Shown piece after piece: positions 28,301 to 36,504 of a stretch of 64,000 nt of DNA. The translations under genes and the position numbers were made by a program. Below the pieces are notes generated by a model. It saw only the letters and a list, made by a program, of their open reading frames with translations. It was not told the origin of the DNA and made no database searches. Position 1 is the stretch's first letter. Every line of letters starts with the position of its first letter. The stretch covers positions 5,552,001-5,616,000 of the forward strand of contig NZ_SZNK01000001.1 in assembly GCF_005217615.1 (NCBI RefSeq), read 5' to 3'. Source of the stretch: Brevibacillus antibioticus (lineage in GTDB: Bacteria; Bacillota; Bacilli; Brevibacillales; Brevibacillaceae).

Positions 28301-31300
28301 CCGTGCTAAACGTAGAGGACATCGGGATCGACGATGACTTTTTCCAGCTTGGCGGGCACTCCATGAAAACCATTCAGGTTCGTTTGCGCATGAAAAGAGA
28401 GATGGGCATAGAAGTTACCATCAAGGACTTATTCGAGCATCGAACCATTCGGGAGTTATCCTCCCTGTTTCATACCGAGGAAGTGCTGTCCACAGGTGAG
28501 CTCCATACGCAACATGATCGATCAACGATCCCCAAGGCAACAGAGCAAGTGTATTATCCGGTGTCACATGCGCAGAGGAGACTGTTTTTCATTCAGCAGC
28601 TAGAGCCTGAGAACACGGCTTATAACATGCCGACGATCTACCATATCACGGGACCATTGAAGGAGCGTATTCTGCATCAGGCATTCGGGTTGCTGGTGAC
28701 AAGACATGAAGTGTTGCGAACAAAATTCCTGTTAAGAGACGGACACCCCGTTCAACAGGTGCTGCCGGGCAATGACTTCACCTATGCATTTGTCGATCTT
28801 TCCAAGGAGTCAGAAGTGTCGAAGCAAGAAGTGATTGATCTGGTTATCCAAAAAGAGACGGAAACCAGCTTTGATTTTGACAGGGATACATTGTTTCGTG
28901 TGAAGTTATATAAGGCTGCGGAAGAAAAATACGTATTGTTAATGAACATGCATCACATGATCAGTGATCAATGGTCATGGGGGATATTTCTGAAGGACTT
29001 GGGCACCATCTACGAATCCTTGCATCAAGGGATAGAGCCCGAATTGCCGGAATTGAGGATCCAGTATAAAGATTACGCAGTCTGGCAAAATCATTCGATT
29101 CATCATGAAGAGCTTGGCGAATCAGAAGCGTATTGGCTGAAGACATTCGAAAAAGAGCTTCCCGTATTGGATTTGCCGACAGATTATCAGCGCCAGCCTG
29201 TACAAACGTATTTTTCGGCAATGGAATCTTATCGGATTCCGGATAAAACATTTAACCGGATGCGAGAGATTGCGCAGCAGCACGATGCATCCATGTTTAT
29301 GGTGATTTTATCAACGATAGGCATTTGGCTGTCCAAGCTAACCAATCAACAGGATATCATCATCGGTACTCCAGAGGCTGGCCGGAATCACATGGATATT
29401 GAACAGGTCATTGGATTTTTTATTAACACACTCCCTTTGAGACTGGAAGTCAATCAGGAGCAGACCTTTATCGAGGCGTTGCACGTTTGGCGACAGCAAG
29501 CACTGGAGTCTTACATGCATCATGCGTATCCATTCGATAAATTGGTAGAAAAAATTAACCCGGAAAGAGATGTTAGCCGCAATCCTATTTTTTCTTTTAT
29601 GTTCCAATATATCGAAAAAGTAGAAGAGGAAAATAAAATAACCGGTTTGGAAATGACAGCAGTTGAATCCTATAATTCCATGACGAATTTCGATTTATCG
29701 CTTGTATGCATGGATCTGGAAAATGGAGCGGGTTTGACTGTCGAATATCGCACGGATTTATTTAAGCCAGAAACGGTGCAACGGATGCTCAGATATTTGG
29801 GCAACATCATCGAACAGGTAGCCAATCAACCAGATATTCATTTCAAGCATATCGAATTATTGTCCGTGGAAGAAAAACAGGCAATGGTCTCTGCCTATAA
29901 GGAAGTTTCTTTTACCAATGGGGATGAGCATAAAACGATCATCGAATTATTCGAGGAACAAACGGAGAGAACACCGGATCGAATTGCTCTCGCTTTTGAA
30001 GAGCAAGAACTGTCTTATTCGGAACTGAACAAACGGGTGAATCAACTGGCGCGGACATTGGTAGCTGAGGGCGTCGGTGCAAATCAATTGGTGGGGATCA
30101 TCGCGGAACGGTCCATAGAGATGGTCGTTGGCGTGTTGGCCATTTTGAAAGCGGGTGGAGCCTACGTCCCAATTGACCCTGATTATCCAGAAGAGCGCAT
30201 ACGATACATGCTGGAACATTCGGGAGCAGAAGTTTTGCTGCTGCATCAGTCGGTACGCCATAAAGTGAATGCTGACCAAAAAATGATCATGCTCGACGAT
30301 GAGGAGTCCTATCATCAGGAGAATACGAATCTGGGGTTACCTGTTCAGTTTGATCAGCTTGCTTATGTGATTTATACATCAGGCACTACGGGAACGCCAA
30401 AGGGAGTCATGATTGAACACCGACAGCTTCATTCGCTTGCACAGGCATGGAAACAAGAGTACAAGCTCGATGAATTCCCCGTCAGGAGTTTGCAATGGGC
30501 CAGTTTTTCTTTTGATGTGTTCACCGGTGATTATATGAGATGTCTGTTATACGGTGGGAAACTGGTTATTTGCCCAAAAGATGCGAGAGTGGATTTGGAG
30601 CGCCTTTACCACCTGATGGAAAAGCATGAGATTAATCTATTTGATTCGACTCCCGTTCTGGTGCTTCCTTTCATGGACTATGTCTATGAAAATGGGCTCA
30701 ACATAGACTTCATGAAAATATTGATTCTTGGCTCGGATCAATGCCCGTTACATGCCTTTCACAAACTTGTCGATCGGTACGGAAGCGCAATGAGAATCTT
30801 AAACTGCTATGGAGTGACGGAGGCAACCATTGATTCCACCTATTATGAAAGAGTTGACCAGCAAGATTACAAATTTTTGCCGATTGGCAAGCCTTTGCCA
30901 GGGGTGAAGATGTATATTCTGGATGCCAATCTTCATGTGCAGCCTGTGGGTGTCCCAGGCGAACTGTATATTGGGGGATTGGGAGTAGGAAAAGGATATT
31001 TCAAGCAGCCAGATTTGACGAATGAAAAATTCGTTCCCAATCCGTTTTGTATCGGCGAAAACATGTATAAGACAGGGGATATGGCTCGATGGCTCCCCAG
31101 CGGAGATATTGAATTTTTAGGACGATTGGATAATCAGGTGAAAATACGTGGAAATCGAATCGAATTGGAAGAAATCGAAGCGGAATTACGAAAAATGGGC
31201 GATATTCGTGACGCGGTCGTTATTGTAAGAGTGGATGAATCAGGTCAAAAAAGGCTGGTTGCATTCTATGTAGCGACAAAAACGGTGGAATCGAACGTAT

Positions 31301-34119
31301 TGAGAGAGTCGTTGCGCAAGTCGTTACCGGCATTTATGGTCCCATCTCATTTTGTTCAGCTAGACGAAATACCAGTAACGCCGAATGGAAAGATTGATCG
31401 AAAAGCGCTAGTGGAGATTAACATCGTCTTGCAGAGTGAGAGGGAATATGTGGAGCCCCAAACGGACACCGAGAAGACATTGGTGGCTGTGTGGCAAGAC
31501 GTTTTACATGAGAGAAAGATTGGGATTATGGATCATTTCTTTGAGCTAGGGGGCGACTCGATCAAATCCATTCAAGTCTCCTCGCAATTGGCAGCTATGG
31601 GATACAAGATGGAGATTCGGGATCTTTTCAAATATCCAACAATCGCAGAACTGAGTACAAAACTGAAACCATTGAATCGCAAAATTGACCAGAAGGATAT
31701 GGAAGGCGTTGTACCACTGACACCGATTCAGCATTGGTTGATGCAAGAACACAGTCAGCATCTCCATCACTATAACCTATCTTTTGTGTTGTACCGCAAA
31801 GAGCGGTTTGATGAGGGGATGGTTCGCAAAGTCATTGATAAGCTCGTACAGCACCATGATGCACTGCGAATGATTTTCTGCGAGACCAATACCGGCTATG
31901 AAGCCTATAATCGAGGCGTCGACACTAGCGACGACATGTATCATCTGGATATTTGGGACTATCAAAATATGAATGAGTCTGAGCTCGAACAAGCAATGGA
32001 CTTGAAATGCAGTGAAATACAATCGAGGCTTAACATTTTTGATGGCCCATTAATGAGGCTGGGGTTATTCCAATGCTCGGATAGCGATCACTTGCTTATT
32101 GCTGTTCACCATTTAGTCGTAGACGGGGTATCATGGCGTATTTTGATCGACGATTTCAAAACAGCTTATGGGCAGCTCCTCCGTAACGAAGAGATTCGTT
32201 TACCTTTAAAAAGTGATTCCTTCCAATTATGGGCCCAACAATTGAACGAGTATGCCAATAGTGAAAGGCTCGAACAAGAGCGTGAATATTGGAATCGCAT
32301 CGAGGAGCGGGACACCCAATCGTTGCCAACGGATTACGATGAGCAAAAACCGCTTCGGAAAACAACTAGGACGAAAACGGTTACGATGGATCAGCACCAA
32401 ACCGAGGAATTGCTAAAACAAGCCAATCGTGCCTATCAGACGGAAATCGATGAACTTTTGTTGGCGGCTATTGGAATGGCCTTCAAAAAATGGGCAGATA
32501 TCGATCGCCTTGCCTTAAATATGGAAGGGCATGGAAGGGAATCGATTCTACCAGATCTGAACATTAACCGCACAGTAGGATGGTTCACGAGTGAATATCC
32601 AGTAATGGTAGACGTCGGGAACGAACTGAATCCGTCAGCTATCATTCCAAAAATCAAAAAAGATGTGCGACGAATCCCACATAAAGGGATTCACTACGGT
32701 GTATTGAAATATTTGTCTGCAAAATCGCCAAACACCACCATGAAGGCACAACCTGAGGTCAGCTTGAATTATTTGGGGCAATTTGATATGGATCGGAAAG
32801 AGAAGGATGACGACATTCAATTGTCGACATTCTCAGGCGGAGAATCCATGAGTCTGGAGCAGTCCCGGGAATGCAAGATTGACATTGAGTGCGTGGTGTT
32901 GAATGGAAGCTTTCACTTTATGGTCGCTTACAGCGAGGCACAGTATAAAAAGGAAACTATCGAACGACTTACTGCATGCCTCAAGGATAGTCTAAGGGAA
33001 GTCATCCAGCACTGCATGATGAAATTGCGCAACAGTCCTGACCACGAAATCGCTGGAGAATGGGTAGATTTCGAGGCAGTGATAGACGGATTTTTCGACT
33101 CTTCTACGATGGATGATCTTCCTGGTGCAATAGCGGTGGTAGTCCAACACGGTCAAGTGAAAGTGAAGAAAGCTTACGGTTACGCCAATCTATCAGAAAA
33201 AGTGCCTATGCGTGCAGATGAAACCGTAGTCAAGGTAGGTTCGATTTCCAAGCTCGTAACAGTCGCTGCCATTATGAAGCTAGTGGAGCAAGGTCTGATT
33301 GGATGGAACGAGGATGTTCAACAATACCTCGATGTTGAAATACCGAGAAGGGTTGAGGGACCACTCACGGTAGAACATTTACTCAGTTACACAACAGGGT
33401 TTGACTCCCCAGACACGGGAAATGATCAAAGCTATAATTTTGGCGGGCGTGACTCCCTTACGTTACGAGAGTATATTCACCGCTATATGCCAACCGTGAT
33501 TTACAAACCTGGCGAACAATATGGAAATGAGAATTTTGCCTTTATGCTGGCGGGTTATCTTGTGGAAAGAGTTACGGGAGTTTCCTTTGATCGCTATGCC
33601 AGAGAGCATTTCTTTGCGCCTCTCGAAATGATAGACAGCAGTTTTCTACTACAACCAGAATTAGAGGCGAAAATGGCCACAGGCTATGATCTGGAAAATC
33701 AGGCGGTGCCAAAGTACGATTTCAGCCCTGCAATCTCACCTGACGGCAGCATGCTCTCCACGGGGCACGATATCGCCACATTCATGCTGGCTCTCTTAAA
33801 TGGGGGCGCTTATGGAAAAGAAACCATTTTAGAGGCGGATTCGATAGACAAAATGTTCTCCAGTAAATCAGTACCTCATCCAAATCCAAATGGAACATAT
33901 ACAGGGTATGGATTTACAGTAAAATTCCACCCAGAATACATGCATGAGAATGTTTTGGCGAAGGCAGGCGAGGTCATAGGCTTCAACTCATTTATGTGGC
34001 TCCTGCCAGAAAAACAAATGGGGGTTTTTGTTAGTACAAATAAAAGTCAATTTAACAAAATTGAATTTTTCGATTACTTCATGAAGCACTATCGTCCTGC
34101 GGAAGCGATCGTCATGTAA
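25348..34119 (+). CDS. NRPS 4: C*-A6-T6, C7-A7-T7-E, fused beta-lactamase/PBP-like domain
   Basis: 2923 aa; TTG start 25348 follows AGAGGTG at 7 nt. The first C domain (C*) has HHALCMDD in place of HHxxxDG, so the catalytic Asp and Gly positions are disturbed. A6 follows (FTSGSTGMPKG near 604, NTYGATECSDD), then T6 (FFQLGGHSMK near 1002), C7 (HHMISDQ near 1201), A7 (YTSGTTGTPKG near 1675, NCYGVTEAT), T7 (FFELGGDSIKS near 2068, the form usual before E domains) and E (HHLVVDGVSW near 2253; NRTVGWFTSEYPV). The last 330 or so residues form a serine beta-lactamase/PBP-like hydrolase with S2632-I-S-K, YGN near 2727 and a KAGEVIGF motif. By-eye pockets: A6 D-I-W-Q-I-T-T-D-D-K (unassigned); A7 D-V-G-D-I-G-C-I-D-K (ornithine/lysine/diaminobutyrate type). 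No alpha/beta-hydrolase TE is present. The PBP-like domain after E probably releases, perhaps cyclises, a peptide with a C-terminal D-residue, by analogy to SurE-type enzymes. Confidence 0.93.
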   Translation: MKHLTKENVLEVIELSMVQKQLLRPDKVTSMRYLIEHSLELGRVQETWKELVSETPVMRTVFRQLKNKHVQVVLKELPIPIDWHDVRELTPEQQEEVYLFTLTSHQEPISYEEGPLIRVSILQMDANQSVLIWTHHALCMDDASRELLVAEWLKRVRGTQPSVDQRASFKEYVAWESSQDGSKVKSFWTDQFQGYESETVFYPVQGAQKEASHLISCNAVLSEALTTSIRSMAFEQRVSIEAIFQAAWLLLENMYSGEDKLVIGVTVSGRPEAWKESNNIVGPLAHSLPVFQTVHANQKVRDVVKDVQESWEQLQQHEMATLDMVRNYAGVREADPIYGTTLTILNGAEDYQESAMLYRGGLQTVEIVVTVGQLMKIQIFHENASSTSDLERLQSHYIHMLEQICREADRSISDLNIVTDEEQEIMTKVMGNFAKSNRSMEQFAHQIIEEQVKRNPDAIAAIDQKQSITYGELNEGSNRLAHWLRRQGFGRNDLACLFAERSIDMLIGILAVLKAGGAYVPLDTAHPDQRLLTILDNSKAKVLLTEARFQARSMALADTLEHNPVVFCLNKGDGTSPDISSLQASDTSNPEIIHAHADLANVFFTSGSTGMPKGAMIEHSGMLNHLYAKMDVLALNSDSIVVQNASHCFDISVWQFLAPLMAGGKLVIYDNETATDPDALLQALNRDGVTVIQMVPAMIEALHNAARTLPPEQHALPQLQYMISTGEGLPVTLCKKWQDLYPDVIVVNTYGATECSDDTMHEIIDRSYAHEDYPYVALGSSIANMKHYVLDKWMRPVPVGCVGEIYISGTGVGRGYLRDAERTELAYSENPFLQDRKERLYKTGDLGRYLSNGRLLFVTRADFQVKVRGHRIELGEIENALLRHTLVRQCVAVTREDEHGQNRMVCYVVMHEQQSEQELQAYLRTILPEYMIPERIVILDAMPLNRNGKVDKKALPATDVIQKKPEAFVAPRNDLERSLAAIWRTVLNVEDIGIDDDFFQLGGHSMKTIQVRLRMKREMGIEVTIKDLFEHRTIRELSSLFHTEEVLSTGELHTQHDRSTIPKATEQVYYPVSHAQRRLFFIQQLEPENTAYNMPTIYHITGPLKERILHQAFGLLVTRHEVLRTKFLLRDGHPVQQVLPGNDFTYAFVDLSKESEVSKQEVIDLVIQKETETSFDFDRDTLFRVKLYKAAEEKYVLLMNMHHMISDQWSWGIFLKDLGTIYESLHQGIEPELPELRIQYKDYAVWQNHSIHHEELGESEAYWLKTFEKELPVLDLPTDYQRQPVQTYFSAMESYRIPDKTFNRMREIAQQHDASMFMVILSTIGIWLSKLTNQQDIIIGTPEAGRNHMDIEQVIGFFINTLPLRLEVNQEQTFIEALHVWRQQALESYMHHAYPFDKLVEKINPERDVSRNPIFSFMFQYIEKVEEENKITGLEMTAVESYNSMTNFDLSLVCMDLENGAGLTVEYRTDLFKPETVQRMLRYLGNIIEQVANQPDIHFKHIELLSVEEKQAMVSAYKEVSFTNGDEHKTIIELFEEQTERTPDRIALAFEEQELSYSELNKRVNQLARTLVAEGVGANQLVGIIAERSIEMVVGVLAILKAGGAYVPIDPDYPEERIRYMLEHSGAEVLLLHQSVRHKVNADQKMIMLDDEESYHQENTNLGLPVQFDQLAYVIYTSGTTGTPKGVMIEHRQLHSLAQAWKQEYKLDEFPVRSLQWASFSFDVFTGDYMRCLLYGGKLVICPKDARVDLERLYHLMEKHEINLFDSTPVLVLPFMDYVYENGLNIDFMKILILGSDQCPLHAFHKLVDRYGSAMRILNCYGVTEATIDSTYYERVDQQDYKFLPIGKPLPGVKMYILDANLHVQPVGVPGELYIGGLGVGKGYFKQPDLTNEKFVPNPFCIGENMYKTGDMARWLPSGDIEFLGRLDNQVKIRGNRIELEEIEAELRKMGDIRDAVVIVRVDESGQKRLVAFYVATKTVESNVLRESLRKSLPAFMVPSHFVQLDEIPVTPNGKIDRKALVEINIVLQSEREYVEPQTDTEKTLVAVWQDVLHERKIGIMDHFFELGGDSIKSIQVSSQLAAMGYKMEIRDLFKYPTIAELSTKLKPLNRKIDQKDMEGVVPLTPIQHWLMQEHSQHLHHYNLSFVLYRKERFDEGMVRKVIDKLVQHHDALRMIFCETNTGYEAYNRGVDTSDDMYHLDIWDYQNMNESELEQAMDLKCSEIQSRLNIFDGPLMRLGLFQCSDSDHLLIAVHHLVVDGVSWRILIDDFKTAYGQLLRNEEIRLPLKSDSFQLWAQQLNEYANSERLEQEREYWNRIEERDTQSLPTDYDEQKPLRKTTRTKTVTMDQHQTEELLKQANRAYQTEIDELLLAAIGMAFKKWADIDRLALNMEGHGRESILPDLNINRTVGWFTSEYPVMVDVGNELNPSAIIPKIKKDVRRIPHKGIHYGVLKYLSAKSPNTTMKAQPEVSLNYLGQFDMDRKEKDDDIQLSTFSGGESMSLEQSRECKIDIECVVLNGSFHFMVAYSEAQYKKETIERLTACLKDSLREVIQHCMMKLRNSPDHEIAGEWVDFEAVIDGFFDSSTMDDLPGAIAVVVQHGQVKVKKAYGYANLSEKVPMRADETVVKVGSISKLVTVAAIMKLVEQGLIGWNEDVQQYLDVEIPRRVEGPLTVEHLLSYTTGFDSPDTGNDQSYNFGGRDSLTLREYIHRYMPTVIYKPGEQYGNENFAFMLAGYLVERVTGVSFDRYAREHFFAPLEMIDSSFLLQPELEAKMATGYDLENQAVPKYDFSPAISPDGSMLSTGHDIATFMLALLNGGAYGKETILEADSIDKMFSSKSVPHPNPNGTYTGYGFTVKFHPEYMHENVLAKAGEVIGFNSFMWLLPEKQMGVFVSTNKSQFNKIEFFDYFMKHYRPAEAIVM

Positions 34120-34190
34120 ATCATGTGCTTCCCTGTAGTCTGTATAGGGGAATCAGCACCAAATCATATTCGTGTAAACGGGGGGCCACT

Positions 34191-35090
34191 ATGAGCATGA
34201 TAAAGACTAGTTCCATTAGTCGTTTTCCTAATACGAATGACGTAGGTATCGGTGTATCTGTCGGTACTTTTGGGGAACTTCTGCAGGGGATATTAGAGGA
34301 AAATAATCGGGACTTTCTGGTGACTTTGCCTATCAAAAATGCATCCTACGCTACTTTTTATTCAATCCCAACCTTACAGGAGATCGTCATCGTGCCACAC
34401 TCCAAGCAAAAATCAAAAAGGTTGGTCGAAAAAATCATTCAGCACTACGGATTGCCCGCAGGTGGAATTTTAGAGATCAACTCTGAGCTCCCGGTTGGAA
34501 AAGGCTTGGCAAGCTCATCAGCAGATTTGGTGGCTGCCTCCAGAGCGGTTGGAGATTGTTTTGATATAAACATTGAGCCTTCCTTACTAGAGTGGTTTTT
34601 GTCGAGCATTGAGCCGACGGATGGCGTTATGTATGAGGGTTCCGTTTCTTACTACCATAAAGAGGTCAGATTGCGAGAATACATCGGGGAACTGCCGCCA
34701 TTATGCATTGTAAGTATTGATGAGGGAGGAACCATCGACACCGTTGAGTTCAATAAACGAACAAAGCCTTATACCCAAGAAGAAAAAATGGAGTACAGTG
34801 TGTTGTTACAAAAAATCACGAAAGCCATCAGAGAAAGGGATGTCCACACGATAGGTGCCGTGTCGTCTCGAAGTGCGATCTTAAATCAAAAAATTCTGCC
34901 CAAGAAATTATTGCCGGAAGTCATGAAGATCAACGAGAAAATGGGTGGGTTAGGTACTGTTGTGGCACACAGTGGGACCAGCCTCGGTATTTTATTGTTG
35001 AAAGAAGAACCTGACTTCTATCAAAAGCTCGAATTGGGATATAGATGGTTAAGTGAATTGAATAAAGAAGTGCATGTGTACCACACGTAG
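34191..35090 (+). CDS. GHMP-family kinase, PduX (L-threonine kinase)-like
   Basis: 299 aa from ATG 34191 (MSMIKTSS), preferred over the upstream GTG 34125 because a G-rich RBS (34180-34185) sits 5 nt before it and homology starts only downstream. GELLQG (residues 28-33) and the ATP loop PVGKGLASSSAD (101-112) are characteristic of GHMP kinases, and the first matches the PduX branch that phosphorylates L-threonine. Catabolic PduX serves cobalamin side-chain synthesis, but no cobalamin gene is near. Lying between the NRPS genes and lyase/synthase homologues, it more likely supplies O-phospho-threonine (or phosphorylates a related hydroxy amino acid) for diaminobutyrate synthesis. The substrate is inferred. 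Confidence 0.8.
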   Translation: MSMIKTSSISRFPNTNDVGIGVSVGTFGELLQGILEENNRDFLVTLPIKNASYATFYSIPTLQEIVIVPHSKQKSKRLVEKIIQHYGLPAGGILEINSELPVGKGLASSSADLVAASRAVGDCFDINIEPSLLEWFLSSIEPTDGVMYEGSVSYYHKEVRLREYIGELPPLCIVSIDEGGTIDTVEFNKRTKPYTQEEKMEYSVLLQKITKAIRERDVHTIGAVSSRSAILNQKILPKKLLPEVMKINEKMGGLGTVVAHSGTSLGILLLKEEPDFYQKLELGYRWLSELNKEVHVYHT

Positions 35091-35181
35091 AGGATCAGAT
35101 CCAAGAGATGGCTTCTGGCATGCACGGAAGTCATCTTCCCTCAAAAATTGATTCCGTTCGTATTGGGAGTGGATTATCGAG

Positions 35182-36453
35182 ATGGAACAGCCAGTAAGCG
35201 TTAATGAAAAGGTATCTTTTCGGGCGTTGCTTGGCTTGAAAAGTTATCGCTATTTAATCTTTTCGCAATTTGTCTCGAATATGGGAGATGGAGTGTATCG
35301 ATTAGCGCTTATTTGGCTAATGAAGGTTTTGACGGAAAGTCCTTTGTTAATGTCAGTTTTATTGGCAGCGGAGACCATTCCATTGATCCTATTCGGATTG
35401 TTCGCGGGCGTTTTTGTTGACCGAGGAAATAAAAAGAGGATCATGGTCGTTTCGCATGTATTGAGAGCTGCGCTCATTTTATGCATCGTCCTGTTGTTCC
35501 TGTTTAATAGGCTACATCCTGCTGCTCTGATCATCATTGCCGTTTTGCTGACCACAGTCAGTGCCTTTTTTAGGCCAGCGCTCACGGTAGCGATACGGAC
35601 ACTGGTTCCCGAACACCATATGACGCAGGCCCAAAGCTTATCGCAGATGATTCAAACGATTGTCAGTTTGGCGGCTCCGGCATTGGCAGCGGGGTTGATC
35701 GCGTTTGGAATGGAATATGCTTTTATTTTGAATGTCGTCACCTATTTGTTAGGTGCTCTGATTATTTTATGGATTAACGAGAAAGAGCTTGTCATGTCTA
35801 CTGTCAGTGAGTTTACAGCCAAGATGATCATGACGGATTTGAAGGATGGAATCCATGCGATTACGAAGCATGACTTTCTGCGAAACTGCATGATTTATTT
35901 TACCATCCTCAATTTTTTGACGGCTCCAGAAACGATCCTGCTGCCACTGATCGTTTCCAATGTTACCGAATTGGCCATGCTCGAGATCAGCTTTTTTATC
36001 GGGATTATGCTTGGGTCTCTCCTTATAAATTATTTGAATCGATATGATGCGATTGTTTACATTTGCTGCGGCATTAGTCTGTTCAGTATCGGAATCGGAA
36101 TGTTTGCGTTTAGCATTCCACTTGTTTGGCAGGTCATCTGTGTATTCGTGAACGGGATAGGCTCGGCATTCGTCAATATCAAAATGGGTACGTTGATCAC
36201 TTTGATGGTGCCGAAAGAAGTGTTGGGAAGAGCATCGAGCTTGATCAGTGTAATGGTTATGTGCGCCATGCCAGTCTCCGTCTTTCTGGTAGGTCTGACT
36301 ACTGGCCTTGTTTCCATCTTTACGATATTTGGAATTATTGGCGGAGCGGGACTTCTCATTGTGGTTCTCATGCTGATGAATCCACACTTGAGGATGAAAA
36401 AAGAACATCACTATGATTATGCGGAACAAAAATCAGGAGGTATCTCTCTTTAG
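35182..36453 (+). CDS. MFS transporter, probable exporter of the peptide product
   Basis: 423 aa with about 12 hydrophobic segments. The loop after the second segment (GVFVDRGNKKRIMV) matches the MFS motif D-R-x-x-[KR]-[KR]. The N-terminus (FSQFVSNMGDGVYRLALIWL) resembles the EntS/MFS_3 branch often found in NRPS clusters. It lies inside the operon, so export of the product and self-protection is the simplest role; substrate not shown by sequence. The start ATG 35182 has GGGAGTGG upstream. A weak hairpin without a T-run lies in the 91-nt gap before it. Confidence 0.8.
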   Translation: MEQPVSVNEKVSFRALLGLKSYRYLIFSQFVSNMGDGVYRLALIWLMKVLTESPLLMSVLLAAETIPLILFGLFAGVFVDRGNKKRIMVVSHVLRAALILCIVLLFLFNRLHPAALIIIAVLLTTVSAFFRPALTVAIRTLVPEHHMTQAQSLSQMIQTIVSLAAPALAAGLIAFGMEYAFILNVVTYLLGALIILWINEKELVMSTVSEFTAKMIMTDLKDGIHAITKHDFLRNCMIYFTILNFLTAPETILLPLIVSNVTELAMLEISFFIGIMLGSLLINYLNRYDAIVYICCGISLFSIGIGMFAFSIPLVWQVICVFVNGIGSAFVNIKMGTLITLMVPKEVLGRASSLISVMVMCAMPVSVFLVGLTTGLVSIFTIFGIIGGAGLLIVVLMLMNPHLRMKKEHHYDYAEQKSGGISL

Positions 36454-36504
36454 GGCAACTCCTGATTGGATCGTTACTCAGTCGGAAGCGAGGTGTATTT
36501 TTGC

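Noticed and set aside
6554..34119. Assigning the cluster to gramicidin, tyrocidine, edeine or brevicidine
   Set aside because: Module number, valine doublet, PBP-like release domain and lack of PKS genes do not fit these products as I know them.
35100..35140. Weak hairpin between the kinase and exporter genes as a terminator
   Set aside because: Short imperfect stem and no T-run; the operon most likely continues.
36466..36504. Longer start for the argininosuccinate-lyase homologue
   Set aside because: The extra 13 codons have no RBS or family similarity; ATG 36505 has GAGGTG at good distance.
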